A stretch of 64,000 nt of DNA. Origin: Echinarachnius parma. Taxonomy: Eukaryota > Echinodermata > Echinoidea > Clypeasteroida > Echinarachniidae. A program made the position numbers and the translations under genes. Every line of letters begins with the position of its first letter. Within the stretch, counting starts at the first letter, position 1. Below are positions 22,140-33,713 of the stretch, piece after piece. The notes under the pieces are model-generated. The model did no database searches. It saw only the letters and a list, made by a program, of their open reading frames with translations, and was not told the DNA's origin. Where the stretch lies: the NCBI GenBank assembly GCA_037951105.1, contig JBAMJV010008504.1:1-64000 (forward strand), given 5' to 3'.

Positions 22140-22301
22140 GAGTTGAAACGGTAACTCATACTATACTATCGCGAACGCCTATTCAACACGCGGCGGCGTC
22201 GATTTCAACTCTTTTCAGAGTCGATTTCAACTCTTTTCAGAGTTGAAACGCATGTCACTCGACAGCTAGAGCGGAGAATCCACTCTTTCGCATTAAGAGA
22301 G
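22140..22301. repeat. Right subterminal palindromes of the outer TIR element
   Basis: GAGTTGAAA and TTTCAACTC alternate ('TTTCAACTCTTTTCAGAG' twice), ending in AGAGTGGATTC-type sequence just inside the terminus. Matches the style, not the sequence, of the inner element's GATTGAAA arrays. Confidence 0.55.
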
Positions 22302-23001
22302 TACTTTCTCAACTCCCCGGGGAGCATACTAGCCGAGCTGCCACTGATAATGGCGATAAGGATAATTAACACCCGACCATGGTACCCATTTACACCTGGG
22401 TAGAGAGCAGCAATTGTGGATTAATTGTCTTGCTGAAGGGCAAACGCAGTGGGCTTACACAGGGTTCGAACTCGGGATCTCTCGATCGGAAAGCGCGCGC
22501 TCTACCAACCTTGCTACACCACGTCCACATTGAAATTTGAAAGAACATGCAATTTTAATGGCAGAATAAACTTTATTTTGTCAAAATCGGTTCAAAAATG
22601 GCTGAAATATCAATAAATATATCCGATCGTAATAGATTTGGGCCCCAAATTTATTCGATGATTTAAATTTTTTTTTTTTTAAATGCTTACACTTTTTCAA
22701 AATTGTTCAAAGGCGGTTGTTAAATAGTTGTTGATGATCTCTCTATTTAATCATCATTTCAACAAAACATCACATGCATAATTTTGTATGAAAAATGGTT
22801 GAAACTAATGCCTTTTTAGAGAGCGCCCTCTTGTGTTTTAATGGCTCTTTTCGAATGATAACAGGCTTTTTTACTTAGTCGTTTGTAATTTTGTGTACCT
22901 TTCGAGCATAGTGGAGTTATAATTATTAGTTTGTAATGTTACTGTGCGGTTTTAGTTTAATACTAAAGTTCAGCCTTACAAAAACTGTACTACCCCTTTA
23001 A

Positions 23002-24310
23002 CCTATTTTGTTACTCTACCTGCTTTCATCATATTGTAATGATTTTTATTATTGCGTAGACTGCAATAAAAACAGACTTTGGCTTTCAAATCGGAATTTT
23101 GCGGCAAAGTTAATTCATATTTGTCTTAAGTTTTAAAAACTTAATTTTGTCAATTTGTTATGTCATTAAAAGGAAGTACCCACTTTTTCAGGAATGCTCG
23201 CCTTTACGAACAAAAGTTGAGTTAAAAAAAACGACTTGTCCCACATCATCTTTATAGTTCAAAATATCACAAATCGACAAGCTTCATGGGGTTCAGCTCC
23301 TGAACCCCCTTTGATATCCCCAATGCGGGTATCCCTTGACTGATCCCATGTTACACGGATCCATCACGGCACTCTAAAATAAGGCAATGTGCACTAAACA
23401 GAGCCTAAGAAAATATGTTTTGATCTACATCTTGATATTTTCTAAAGAGCAAAATCCAACAGATACCTCCTGGACCCTTGTAGGGGCTATATTGTGGGCC
23501 CCTGCTCACATCCATTCGAGGGCTTCTTGCCAAATTAGCGCCCGCTAAGTGCGCCCAAAGTCCATTGAATTTGGGTGACATTCGGTTAAAAAATATTTTG
23601 TTCTGCCCCCCCCCCCCCCCCCCCCCCCTCCCCCACGTCATAAAATCCGGGGCACGCTATGCGCTACTGGGTTGCTTTAGTCCGGTGACTTATGTAATTT
23701 TGTGAAAATTTCATATACATTTTGGGAAACAAGCCTAAATCGACGTATTTTCATATGGAGATTTCAAATTTGCTTGTTTACATTTTTTCATTTTAGCCCA
23801 AAAGTGTGATTTTAGCCAAAAACTAAACCGCTTCGAAGAGGCAGAAAAAATGCTCGTCTGACAACTTCCGGTCATGAAAGATGGCATAAAATGACGCGGT
23901 GAGTACACTTTAATACATTTTATCAACTTGAAAACGCATAATATATGTTTAAGTCATATTATTTAACGGAACGGTTCAATTTCCGTAGGAAAGAAGCACG
24001 AAAAACACAAATAATAACGTGCAGTAAATACAAGTAAGTTACGTTCATTTGCCATCAGTCCCATACGTGACTTTACGTGTTAGCTAATTTTTACAAATCT
24101 GCTTTCGTGATAATACCCAGGAAATGAAGGAAATATAACAACAGAACTTCAAAAATATTAATTAACTGCATGTACTGGATACTTTATAATTTATGTTGTA
24201 CATAATGCTCAAATTAAGACAGTGCAGTAAATCATGTAAAACTTATAATTTATAAACGAAGCCATGAATTTGAAAATGAAATTGAAAACGATAGTCTTAG
24301 TCAGACAGTA
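23002..24310. other. No gene; poly(C) run at 23606-23634
   Basis: The 23690-23735 segment ('TTCATATACATTTTGGGAAA') is an inverted copy of the unit seen at 32870 and 33590. Otherwise unrecognised. Confidence 0.5.
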
Positions 24311-24316
24311 TTTGTC

Positions 24317-24362
24317 GACCTAGATCGACAAATATATATCACTTTCATGGCCTCTTTGACAT
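24317..24362 (+). repeat. Single arm of the foldback at 24661
   Basis: 'CCTAGATCGACAAAT' and 'CTTTCATGGCCTCTTTGACA' as in the left arm of the following hairpin. Confidence 0.65.
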
Positions 24363-24660
24363 TATGTATTGTATTTCTCTCTGTCGGCATTAAGTGGTCG
24401 ATTTGTCGATATATTGTCGACCTAGCTAGTGGCTAGTTCTAGCCAATTAGGCTAGGACTAGGACCAGTCCCCTACTCCTAGGGCTAGGCTAAGGATCCTA
24501 GACCTAGACTAGTCTAGACGTCTCTAGTTTTGTGTAGATGCTGTCAAGAAATTGTACAGCATATATGTATACATGTAGATTGTATATATGTAGATGGCAG
24601 ATTCGACGGTTGAGAAAATAAAAGACTAAATGAGTAAAGAGTGAGAGAGCCCTAGAGCTA

Positions 24661-24816
24661 GGCTAGCCTAACCTAGATCGACAAATCTATCGCTTTCATG
24701 GCCTCTTTGACATTATTATTGTCAATTTTTACTGTCGGCGACAGTGAAAGTTGACAATAATAATGTCAAAGAGGCCATGAAAGCGATATATTTGTCGTTC
24801 TAAGCCTAACCTAGCC
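24661..24816. repeat. Near-perfect foldback, arms of about 70 bp
   Basis: 'CTTTCATGGCCTCTTTGACA' and 'TTATTATTGTCAA' on the left return inverted as 'TTGACAATAATAA' and 'TGTCAAAGAGGCCATGAAAG' on the right; the centre ACTGTC/GACAGT leaves almost no loop. The outer parts (CTAGCCTAACC) also pair in part. Confidence 0.8.
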
Positions 24817-24819
24817 TAC

Positions 24820-25742
24820 TACTAGTACAGGCCGTACAGGCCGGCCGCCAGTGCGAAACACCAGCGCTTCGCCCTGGCGTTCTCTAGATCGAGCTAGAGT
24901 TAAGGCCGGCCTAGCCTAGTTGCTTCCTAGACCAGGTCCTCCCTAAGCTATGGGCTATGTCACAGTAACTGGAGGTAAATCTGTAGAGCTAGACAAAATC
25001 TAGTCAATAACACTAATACTAACTAAAGTTTATTTATCGGAATCAATTATCTTTCAATTTTAATAATAAGTGCCAGCATAGACCCAAATGAGACTGTAAA
25101 TGTTTGTTTACTGTAGGCTAAATGAAATAGCATGCGATCTCATTTCATTTCCTAATAACGATTTAATTCTGAAATCCAACTTCAATCAAGTTACTTGCAA
25201 TTATCTGGGTATGATCTACTGGAGATGTAGACTTATTCCTATTCAGGTTTATTTGTCAAATGAAAACAAGTACCAACGTCCAACACTTAAATGATAACAA
25301 AAATAAAAAGCCACACATAAGACTTTTTAAGAGCAGCAGTAAAATAAGCAAAATATCCACATATGTTCCTGTTTGTTTGTATTACTGTAAATTCAATTTT
25401 CAGAAAACCACTCGACCATTTCAAAATATTTCAATTAAAGAACTAATCACTGATTGTCCCCTTTTAATATGTAGAGATGACAAAGTCAAATTATGTAAGT
25501 CCATTGTCATTGACACAAATAAACATAACTCAAGTAAAGGATTTTGAGGGCCCCCTCCTCCCTTTTCCCTTGCACTACCAACACTGCTATATCAATTTTT
25601 AAACAGATGCAAAGTTGATTCAATCTACATAGATATCATTTTGTCTTCCTGGTCACTTTGGGTCCCATTAGACTTCCAAAAGGCTATCCATAACGGAAGT
25701 TGTCATCCAAATGCATGGCAAGGCATTCGTTTTTTGTATTAT
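24820..25742. other. No gene seen; local duplication
   Basis: The sequence 'TGGTCACTTTGGGTCCCATT' near 25650 recurs near 26455 beyond the MITE, so a stretch of about 70 bp was duplicated. The 95-codon frame at 25260 has no domain I can name. Confidence 0.45.
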
Positions 25743-26304
25743 TTAAAGGGATAGTTGAGTTTTGGTAGAGAGGGCGCTAGACTACTTTTTTTTTGTGAGG
25801 TAATGAAAAACTGAGTGTAAAATTTGAAAGAGTATAATATTTAAATAATAAAATCATCTTTGTTTGATCAAAATCGGTTCAGAGACGGCTGAAATATCCA
25901 TAAATATAACAATTTGTAATAAACCTGGGGCCCCAGGTTTATTAGAGAATTTTGAACCAGCCGTTAAAAATTCAAAAAAATGCTTCCTCTTTTCGAAAAG
26001 TTACAAAATAGGTTTTGAAATAGTTGTTGGTTATTTCTCTATCTAATCACTATTTCAACAAAGCATCACATGCACAATATTTTATTCAAAATGGTTGAAA
26101 CCGATGAGTGTTTAGAGAGCGCCCTCTTATGTTTTAACGGCTCTTTTTTTAATGATAACATGATCTTTAATACGTCATTTGTAATGTTGTGTTCCTTTCT
26201 AGTTATAACTATTAGTTTGTAATGTAATGATGCAGGTTTTGGTTACTAAAATTCAGTTTCACCAAAACTGTACTCTCCTTACCAGAACTCAACTATCCCT
26301 TTAA
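25743..26304 (+). mobile_element. Family A TTAA MITE, complete
   Basis: TTAA at both ends, TIR AGGGATAGTTGAGTTTTGGT with inverse 'AACTCAACTATCCCT'. The interior folds around 'GGGGCCCC'. 562 bp, one of the best copies. Confidence 0.85.
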
Positions 26305-27113
26305 TTGTGTTGATTTAGTTTGTAAAATACATTTCCCTTACTTGTTTGTTGTATTGTATTGGCTGCACTGTACCGCTGGATACAAATTAAAATTATGGTC
26401 AACAAAATGTATTTATATGTGATGCAAAGTTCCTATACATTATTTTGTCATCCAGGTCACTTTGGGTCCCATTGGACTTCCAATTTTTCCAAACGACTCA
26501 CCATTCTGGAAGTTTCATCACAAGGCATGGCTGGACATGTGATTGAGTAACTATGATGGTAAGTGATTAGTAGAAAATTCCTCTGTAATGTTTTTAATTC
26601 CAAATTTACAAATAAAAGTGACATTCAATTCAATTCAACATCTAACTTAAACATATTTACTGGCATTAATGCTCCAAAATGGCTAAAATTACTGTATATC
26701 ATTTTACATGGAGAATTTCTTTTTAGCAGTTTTGGGTTCAATGCTTTACATTCCTAGAATGCCCAAGTGTAATTCCCTAATCAATTGCCCAGACCTGGAG
26801 TGAACAAAGCCACAATTCAGAATCAGGCTTATTGAAAAGATTGATTGGATGTGTAACCAATCTCATATGGGAACCTGGTGGGTCCAAGGAATGACTGTAA
26901 AGTGTCAACTCCACGAAAATTACTTGGAGCTTCCCCGTTTCTCTTCTACCGTGTTCTATAGCTTATGGTAAGAGAATAATACAATAGGGTTAGATTTGTC
27001 AAATGCCCCTTTAGTATGACGATATCTACCATTCAGCTCAAGAGCGTTAATGAACGGTCATAAACCTCATAAGCGTCGTACAGTAATTTGTAGCACTGGC
27101 GTAAATCTGTTCG

Positions 27114-27189
27114 GAAAGCACAATGCTTTGGGGGGTCGAGCAATTGTTCACAAACAATGCTCGCCCCTCCAATGCATTGTGCTTTCTTA
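27114..27189. repeat. Small foldback, 36-bp arms
   Basis: 'GAAAGCACAATGCTTTGGGG' then 'CGAGCAATTGTT' pair with 'AACAATGCTCG' then 'CCAATGCATTGTGCTTTC'; loop about 4 nt. Frames on both strands here are only the palindrome. Confidence 0.75.
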
Positions 27190-28524
27190 TTTTAAACCAG
27201 GAAAGCAGTTTTTCTTTTTTAATGAAACTTTCACACATCATTCGGACATATCTTACAATGATTTAGGTTCAGAATTGAAGTCTCAAATGTAATTTTGGGC
27301 AATATCTGACACTTTACAGGTTCACCTTTAACTTTAGGGGAACCACGGCAACATAGGTATATGGAATCAGTTAATAAATACAAACTTAATGCACACTAAA
27401 GACCCTGATTTGTGATGAACTTTCAACTTCAAGTTCTGAATGCTACAGGTTGTACTTTTTAACTATGCAGCCATTGAGTGGATTGCCAGTGAGCAATAAT
27501 ACCCAATAGCATGTTCCCCTCTCTTCTTCTATTAAAACATGTTAAACACACAATTCATGTAACTATCATGAATTATCAATATTTTAAATTTTGTTTTATA
27601 ACCTTTTCCTGGTTGAATAGTACAAAAAACATAATATAACAAGTATTAACAACTTCTAGTCAATATAATTGTCCTGTTTCTTTTGTATTTGTTTTATTCC
27701 CTACTGCAGGATCATGACCTGGATGGATTGTGAATCACCATAGGCGTCAATTTCTTCTCTCCAATTTGGAAAGGGGAGGCGGGGGGTACGTATAGGGGAC
27801 CCATATTTTGTAACCGAACGACACCTAAAGTCAACGAACATTGTGTGTACGTAGCACAATTGGCGAGCACTTTGGGAAAAAACACCTGAGAATGGTCTGT
27901 GTAGGACCATGCTATGTAACCACTGCTGGGGCACAGGGGGGCAGAGCCCCTGTAAGGCTTTTCTGATTTTAATAGCTGCCTACAGGTATAAAATCAGTCA
28001 AGGGATAAACACAATTAGAATCTTATCCAGAAGTAAAGATGTTGTTCATAATTAGATTCCCAAATTTAGCTAATATTATCAGCTCTATTTCAGTGGGCAT
28101 ATCGATAACGTGTATGTACAGGGAATTGGGTCAGATGGCCTTTTTGCTAACCTTTTTATTATATTTACTATAAATCCTATTCAAATTACCTTTTGACAAT
28201 TGAGAGCTTACAACTTTTTAAATCGGACATACATTTTGAAATAGCTATTAAAAAAAAAACTTTAATATATAACTTTAAATATATTTTTGACTGTGTATGT
28301 TGAATTTACGTAGAATATGAGCATGTAATATAAACCCTGGACGTTTTCTTTACACTCATTTAATTAATTTTATTGAAGTAGGCTACTTACATTTTGATAA
28401 TCATTCAATATAACCCAACAAGGCTTTATTAATTAACTGTAATTTAATGTTATGATTTACAGTTTACAGCCATTTGCTCTCCTGTGCATTATTATTGATT
28501 TGCTTGTAATTCTTACTCGATTAG
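27190..28524. other. No gene seen
   Basis: AT-rich; the minus frame at 27701-27934 is unremarkable. Confidence 0.5.
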
Positions 28525-29086
28525 TTAAAGGGATAGTTGAGTTTTGGTAGAGACGGCGCTACATACAATTGTTTTTTTGTGAGATAATGAAAAACTGAGT
28601 GTAAAATTTGAAAGAGCATACTATTTTAATGACAGAATAAACTTTATTTGATCAAAATCGGTTCAGAAACGGCTGAAATATCCATAAACAAAGCCATTTA
28701 TTATAAATGTGGGGCCCCACACTTATTCGATAATTTTGAACCAGCCGTTAACAATTTTTAAAATGCTTCCTCTTTTAAAAAAGTTATAAAATAGGTATTT
28801 AAATAGTTGTTGATTATCTCTCTATCTAATCACTATTTCAACAAAACATCACATGCACAATATTTGATTCAAAATGGTTCAAACCGATCAGTATTTAGAG
28901 AGCGCCCTCTTGAGTTTTAACGGCTCTTTTTGAATGATAACAGGATCTTGACTAAGTCATTTGTAATTTTGTATTCCTTCCGAGTTATAACTATTAGTTT
29001 GTGATGCAATGATGCAGGTTTTGGTTACTAAAATGCAGTTTGACCAAAACTGTACTCTCCTTACCAGAACTCAACTATCCATTTAA
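28525..29086 (+). mobile_element. Family A TTAA MITE, complete
   Basis: 562 bp, the same length as the copy at 25743. Both ends in TTAA with AGGGATAGTTGAGTTTTGGT; the right end has one change (CCA for CCC). Palindromic 'GTGGGGCCCCAC' centre. Confidence 0.85.
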
Positions 29087-31985
29087 TCAATGTTTGCATT
29101 TGTGCGTTCATGGTTTATTTGTAACTTTGATAGAAACTAAAACATTTATATAAACATTATGCTTTGAACGCTCTTACAATTAGTTTAATTGAAGTGAAGT
29201 TTACCCATGTATTATTATAATTTATATTTATATTTTTAATCATTGAATATAACTTTAGTTACTTTACGTAAAGTGTGTTTGATAATGCTTATTTGATGGT
29301 TAATTTACACTAGGTTGATATCATATTGATAATGTTGTTATTCTTCATATTTTTTAATGCAATATTTCAATTCTGCCATTCAACAATTACTTGCATTCTT
29401 ATTTATATTTTGTATTGGTATAATAGTATGTATATTTTCTTTCAATTTGTATGATATTTTTAATGTTTTTTACCTTGTAAATTCACTACAAATAGTTGAA
29501 TAACAAAAATACCTTGAATTTAATTGAATTGATCGACGGCCATAATGTGCCCGCTAGATGTTTAACATGAACCCTCATGGGTATCTTGTTTTATAAACTT
29601 TGCTTATATTTGTACCGTATTAAACGTCATGTAGTTTTCACCACTTGTTTGTATTTTACTGCTAGATTGTTACATTATTGTGTTGGCAAGCACGCTGGTG
29701 CACATATATACGACTCATGAACAACACAAACATTTTGATTCAAACTTGTTACATGGTTTCTTAATTTTGGAAATGAGAACTGTACAACTCTTTCATTCAC
29801 AGAATCACAGTGATACAATAACATCTTAATATGGATTTGTAATATGTTCTATTTTCTCATGTAATACCCAACATATAATTAATGGATCACATTTTGAATA
29901 ATTGACATCATGCACTGTTAACCATGTATAATGTAAGGCTGTTGTAATCACTATCTTGACTTTGCTTACACAAGTAGGATAATGAAAATATGAATAAGTG
30001 AACACTGGAAAATATATAATACATTTTTATCTAATACATTTTAATTGCATTTGTACTAATGAAATAACTTCACCCTGTTAAAGGGGCATGAGTAATAGAG
30101 TATCAATAATAAGTTTACATGTATAATACATAATGATACATTATAATTGATAATGTTAATATACAAATTAAATGCTGTAATATAAATTGTTAAAATATTA
30201 GCATAAAATGAAATTCATGACAATACAGAATTTGTAATTTAAGTTACCATAATTAACGTGATTTAATTAAATTATTAGAATGTTCATAAGATGTTTATTA
30301 TTGTAGAAGGTAGCACACATACTCCATTGCAAAAGCGTATATTTGCTATTGTATATTATTCTGATTTGTTCATGAAAAGTATTGTTAGTACTGTTTTCCT
30401 TGTGGTAAGATATATACCCTGGATATGAAATGCGTGGTATGATTAAATGGTATAAATACATGTAAATCAAATTATTTCAATTTTATTGTAAATGTGTGTG
30501 TGTCGTTTGCCTATTGTTTAATGATGAACAAATACAAGATATGACAAAATAGATTTCCTGAAAGGAATTTAAATGTATTCAGAAGTGAAATATTTGAACC
30601 CAAAATTCATAATTGAATTACAATTCTTCGCCTGCATTGTATCAATCGCTCAAATCAATGTATACAATACAGGCTTCATATCAATAGATCTATGTATAAC
30701 CGATTTCTGATAATTATGGGGATGTCAGTTACATGATATGATCCACGTGAATGATGATGTTGATGGTGGGATAGTAATAATATCCTTCAAATGAAGTGAT
30801 TATACGGTTTACCGATTATAGTGGTTCATTATAATGAGAGGTGGAAGAAAAGAGGGTGGGGAAAGTGAAACATGCAAATTGGTTGACATGGTGCATCATA
30901 AAACTATAATAACGAATGATCAAAATGCTGTGCTAGCCATATACTATAGATCGGAGATTACCACATTCAATCAAAGAGAGGCACAGCTTGGGACCGAATG
31001 GGGGCAATTTTCCACCCCTTCCATTTTGCGTTAATAAAAAAAAAGACAATACAAATTTGCTACCTTGCACTCTCACCACCACTTTTACCATATAAACCGA
31101 ACACAAAAAGTAACTTATTCACCCAATTGCCCATAATTTCATAACCGATTATTGTTTCAAGATGTCATCTTAGCACAATATTGGCACATTTGTAATGTTC
31201 GATATGTGCGGAAATCAGAGATATTCACTTTATGGCTGAATGAGCACAGATTAAAGACAAAAATGCCCTAATTCAAAAGTCACAAGGTATTGCGCGTGCC
31301 TGTATACATTGTTGTGAATCCGCACATGTGACGGAATGCATTGATCATGGTTTATGTAACAATGCTGTTTGATATTCCATTCATTTTGATCTTTTGATGG
31401 CACATGTGGTAAAATGCATTAATTTCAATTGTAAAACAGTGCATTTTTTAATTTTCCAACTCTCAATAATTTGTAATGATGATAATACTTTTGAGAATTT
31501 TGAAATATGACTATTTTTTCTCTAATGTGTGCTCACTCAACCATTATTTTTACACATTGTTTTCCTAACTACCATATGGATATATTGGCAAGACGAAATC
31601 TTGAAATGATTCTTGGTTTAATATGAAATTACCGGCAATTGCTTAGGGGTGAAGTTACTTTTTGTGTTCGGTTAAGTTTGGCATTGTATAATCACATCAT
31701 CTGTATATTATACACAAATAATTACTTCAAAGAGGAAACTGTTATACATATTTTCCAATGGGTGTAGGAACAAAAAATGATATCAATCATTATATTTGAA
31801 GCTGCATATCCCCATATCTGTTTTTCTTCATACGACAGTTCACATGTACACGGGTATAGTCTACCGACCCCCTCCGTTTATGATTTTGCTTATATAAGTA
31901 TTATTACACTCGTTAAAACACGGACAAATTGCAGGAGGAATAGTTTATTTAAGCATACTCGCTTATTTTGCTTATAGGCAATTTA
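29087..31985. other. Long AT-rich stretch without recognised features
   Basis: No protein-like frame, no RNA gene and no clear repeat in 2.9 kb. Could be unique intergenic DNA. Confidence 0.5.
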
Positions 31986-32011
31986 ATTAGAAAATGTTGA
32001 CTATTTTGACA

Positions 32012-32166
32012 CCCCCCCCCCCCCCCAAAAAAAAAAAAAAAAGGAAGATAGGAGGTGTGATAGGAGGTGTGATAGATAGGAGGTGTGAGCTAGTTGATTG
32101 CATTCTTAGGTGGTTACATGCATGAAATTTATAAACTGGGGCTGCGGAAGGGGGGGGGGGGGGGGG
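32012..32166. repeat. Poly(C)/poly(A) and poly(G) runs around a short tandem repeat
   Basis: C-run and A-run at 32012-32042, then 'GATAGGAGGTGTGATAGGAG'-type repeats, then a G-run at 32149-32166. The poly(C)...poly(G) layout is like the interior of the hAT MITEs, but the CAGTGG ends are not seen. Confidence 0.6.
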
Positions 32167-32699
32167 CTGGCTGCATCCCCCCGACTTTTGTGGCTTAAAA
32201 CAAAGAAATACATAACAGTTCAAATGGGGTCAGCCTTTCCACGGCCCCTGATCAATATAGTGTAGGCCTATAATACGCGCAATGGACGAGAAATGCTCAT
32301 CCTTTTCCGAAAATACACGAATGGTTAACATTCTGAAATTTAAACCTATCAAATAATAAGAAGGCCGGAATACAACCAGAATCTGAGAGTAGAGTTTGTT
32401 CTTTATTTTTGTTTCCAAATTTGTTAACAGAACGCCTTTTCTCAATAATAAGTTAAACTTCGGCATTCACAAAGTAAAGTGCGTTGACTTTGTACATGAG
32501 TTAAAGACTGCGCTTATGGAGTTTTGATTAGTAAACTATAAACGCATGGTTTATTTATTAAAATGTTTTGCACGAATGATTGTCGTTACATCATAACGCC
32601 AGTTTGTAAAGAATAATAATTTATATTTCTTTTCCTTACTGAGTAATGGTATTTGTTGAAAAAATATATATTTATCGCATATAGACGTTGACGTTCAGA

Positions 32700-33625
32700 A
32701 GTCAAAGTTTAATGCGCTTCGAGTCAAAACGCGCGATTTCAAGTTGTGTTGCGGAAGCAAAAAACATGCATCCTTTAAAGTCGAAATTGCGATACCTTGG
32801 GCTGTTTTAAAAAAATGGACACAACCATATTCTGAATCTACGGAATTTTCTATTTCGTTTAAACCTTGTTTCCCAAAATGTATATGAAATATACAAAAAA
32901 AAACTATATAATAGATGTTCCTCATAAAGGCAAAGTAAAACGCTACTCATGTGATCCCATACGGGCTATACAGATTATACGCGATATGCGCATTGCCTGA
33001 AAATAGCTGCTTTAATACAATGATTCAATGTAACAATTATACGGGCTAAACAGGATGAAAACCATGAAAACAACGTGACTTTTAAGGAGCAGAATCTACT
33101 CTTTCGATTAATATTTGTTTTGTCAATGTTGTAATTTGATGTATTCAATTATATTATGGTAATGTAAACACAAGCATTTAGTGAATCGATTTGTCACGGG
33201 ATATAAAAGATACGTATACGCGTGCGCTTGTGTAATTGTTTTTAGCAGGAAATATACACGCAATTTTAGAATAGTTCCAATATATTTTCGTCAGATTTGA
33301 TAACATATAATTGTAAAGCGATTTCCAAAAAAATATGAATATCAAATTATTATCACTTTTGAATAAGGGAAATGCAAGAAAAATCAGGTGTAACGCAACG
33401 ATAAAATTGTTCCCATTTCAGAGTTGAGCGCGCGTTAAGTAAAAACGCGCAATATTTCTGTTTCATAAGCCAATGACATTAGGTCACTAAATTCCGAATA
33501 TAACTACTTTGGGCTATTTAAAAAAAATGTAAACAACCAGATTCGGAATCTACGGAATTTTCTCTTTCGATTAAGCCTTGTTTCCCAAAATGTATATGAA
33601 ATTTTCACAAACCTCGAATTTCTGA
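32700..33625. repeat. Direct duplication, two units about 720 bp apart
   Basis: 'GAATCTACGGAATTTTCT' and 'CCTTGTTTCCCAAAATGTAT' occur at 32835-32890 and again at 33546-33602. The phrase 'AAAACGCGCG/AAAACGCGCA' precedes both. No coding capacity. Confidence 0.55.
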
Positions 33626-33713
33626 CATAAGGCACCGGACTACTTGCTCCGAAACCTGCCCGAGAATGTTCGACATGAAGTATCATCCCCCAATGGCGAG
33701 AAGAAATCGACGC

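Larger units (their letters stand above)
11156..22301. mobile_element. 11.1-kb TIR element, TA target duplication, outer
   Basis: Termini CTCTCTTAATG (left) and CATTAAGAGAG (right) are exact inverse repeats. TA stands on both sides (11154-11155, 22302-22303), and both subterminal regions bring GAGTGGA next. It interrupts the SINE cleanly, which fixes the borders. The left subterminus holds a 137-bp tandem repeat rich in GGAGTGGAATCCACTCC palindromes; the right subterminus holds GAGTTGAAA/TTTCAACTC palindromes. No transposase is recognised, so it is probably non-autonomous; the TA duplication alone does not name a superfamily. Confidence 0.65.
11031..22531 (-). mobile_element. tRNA-derived SINE, split by the 11-kb TIR element
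   Basis: The 3' tail with (AAT)n and 'CATTTATATAGCAC' lies at 11031-11153; the body and tRNA head lie at 22304-22531. On the minus strand the head shows an A-box-like GTAGCAAGGTTGG and B-box GAGTTCGAACC. The same arrangement is unbroken at 47020-47372. Joining 11153 to 22304 restores the order of that copy. GAAATT flanks are its target duplication. Confidence 0.7.
10945..23001 (+). mobile_element. Family A TTAA MITE split by an 11.5-kb nested insertion
   Basis: The left piece (10945-11030) has the TTAA end and 'AGAGGGCGCTGCAC'. The right piece (22532-23001) continues with 'TTGAAAGAACATGCAATTTT' exactly where complete copies do and ends at TTAA. The join is marked by GAAATT on both sides (11025-11030 and 22532-22537), the target duplication of the SINE that entered it. 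Everything between belongs to the nest. Confidence 0.75.
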
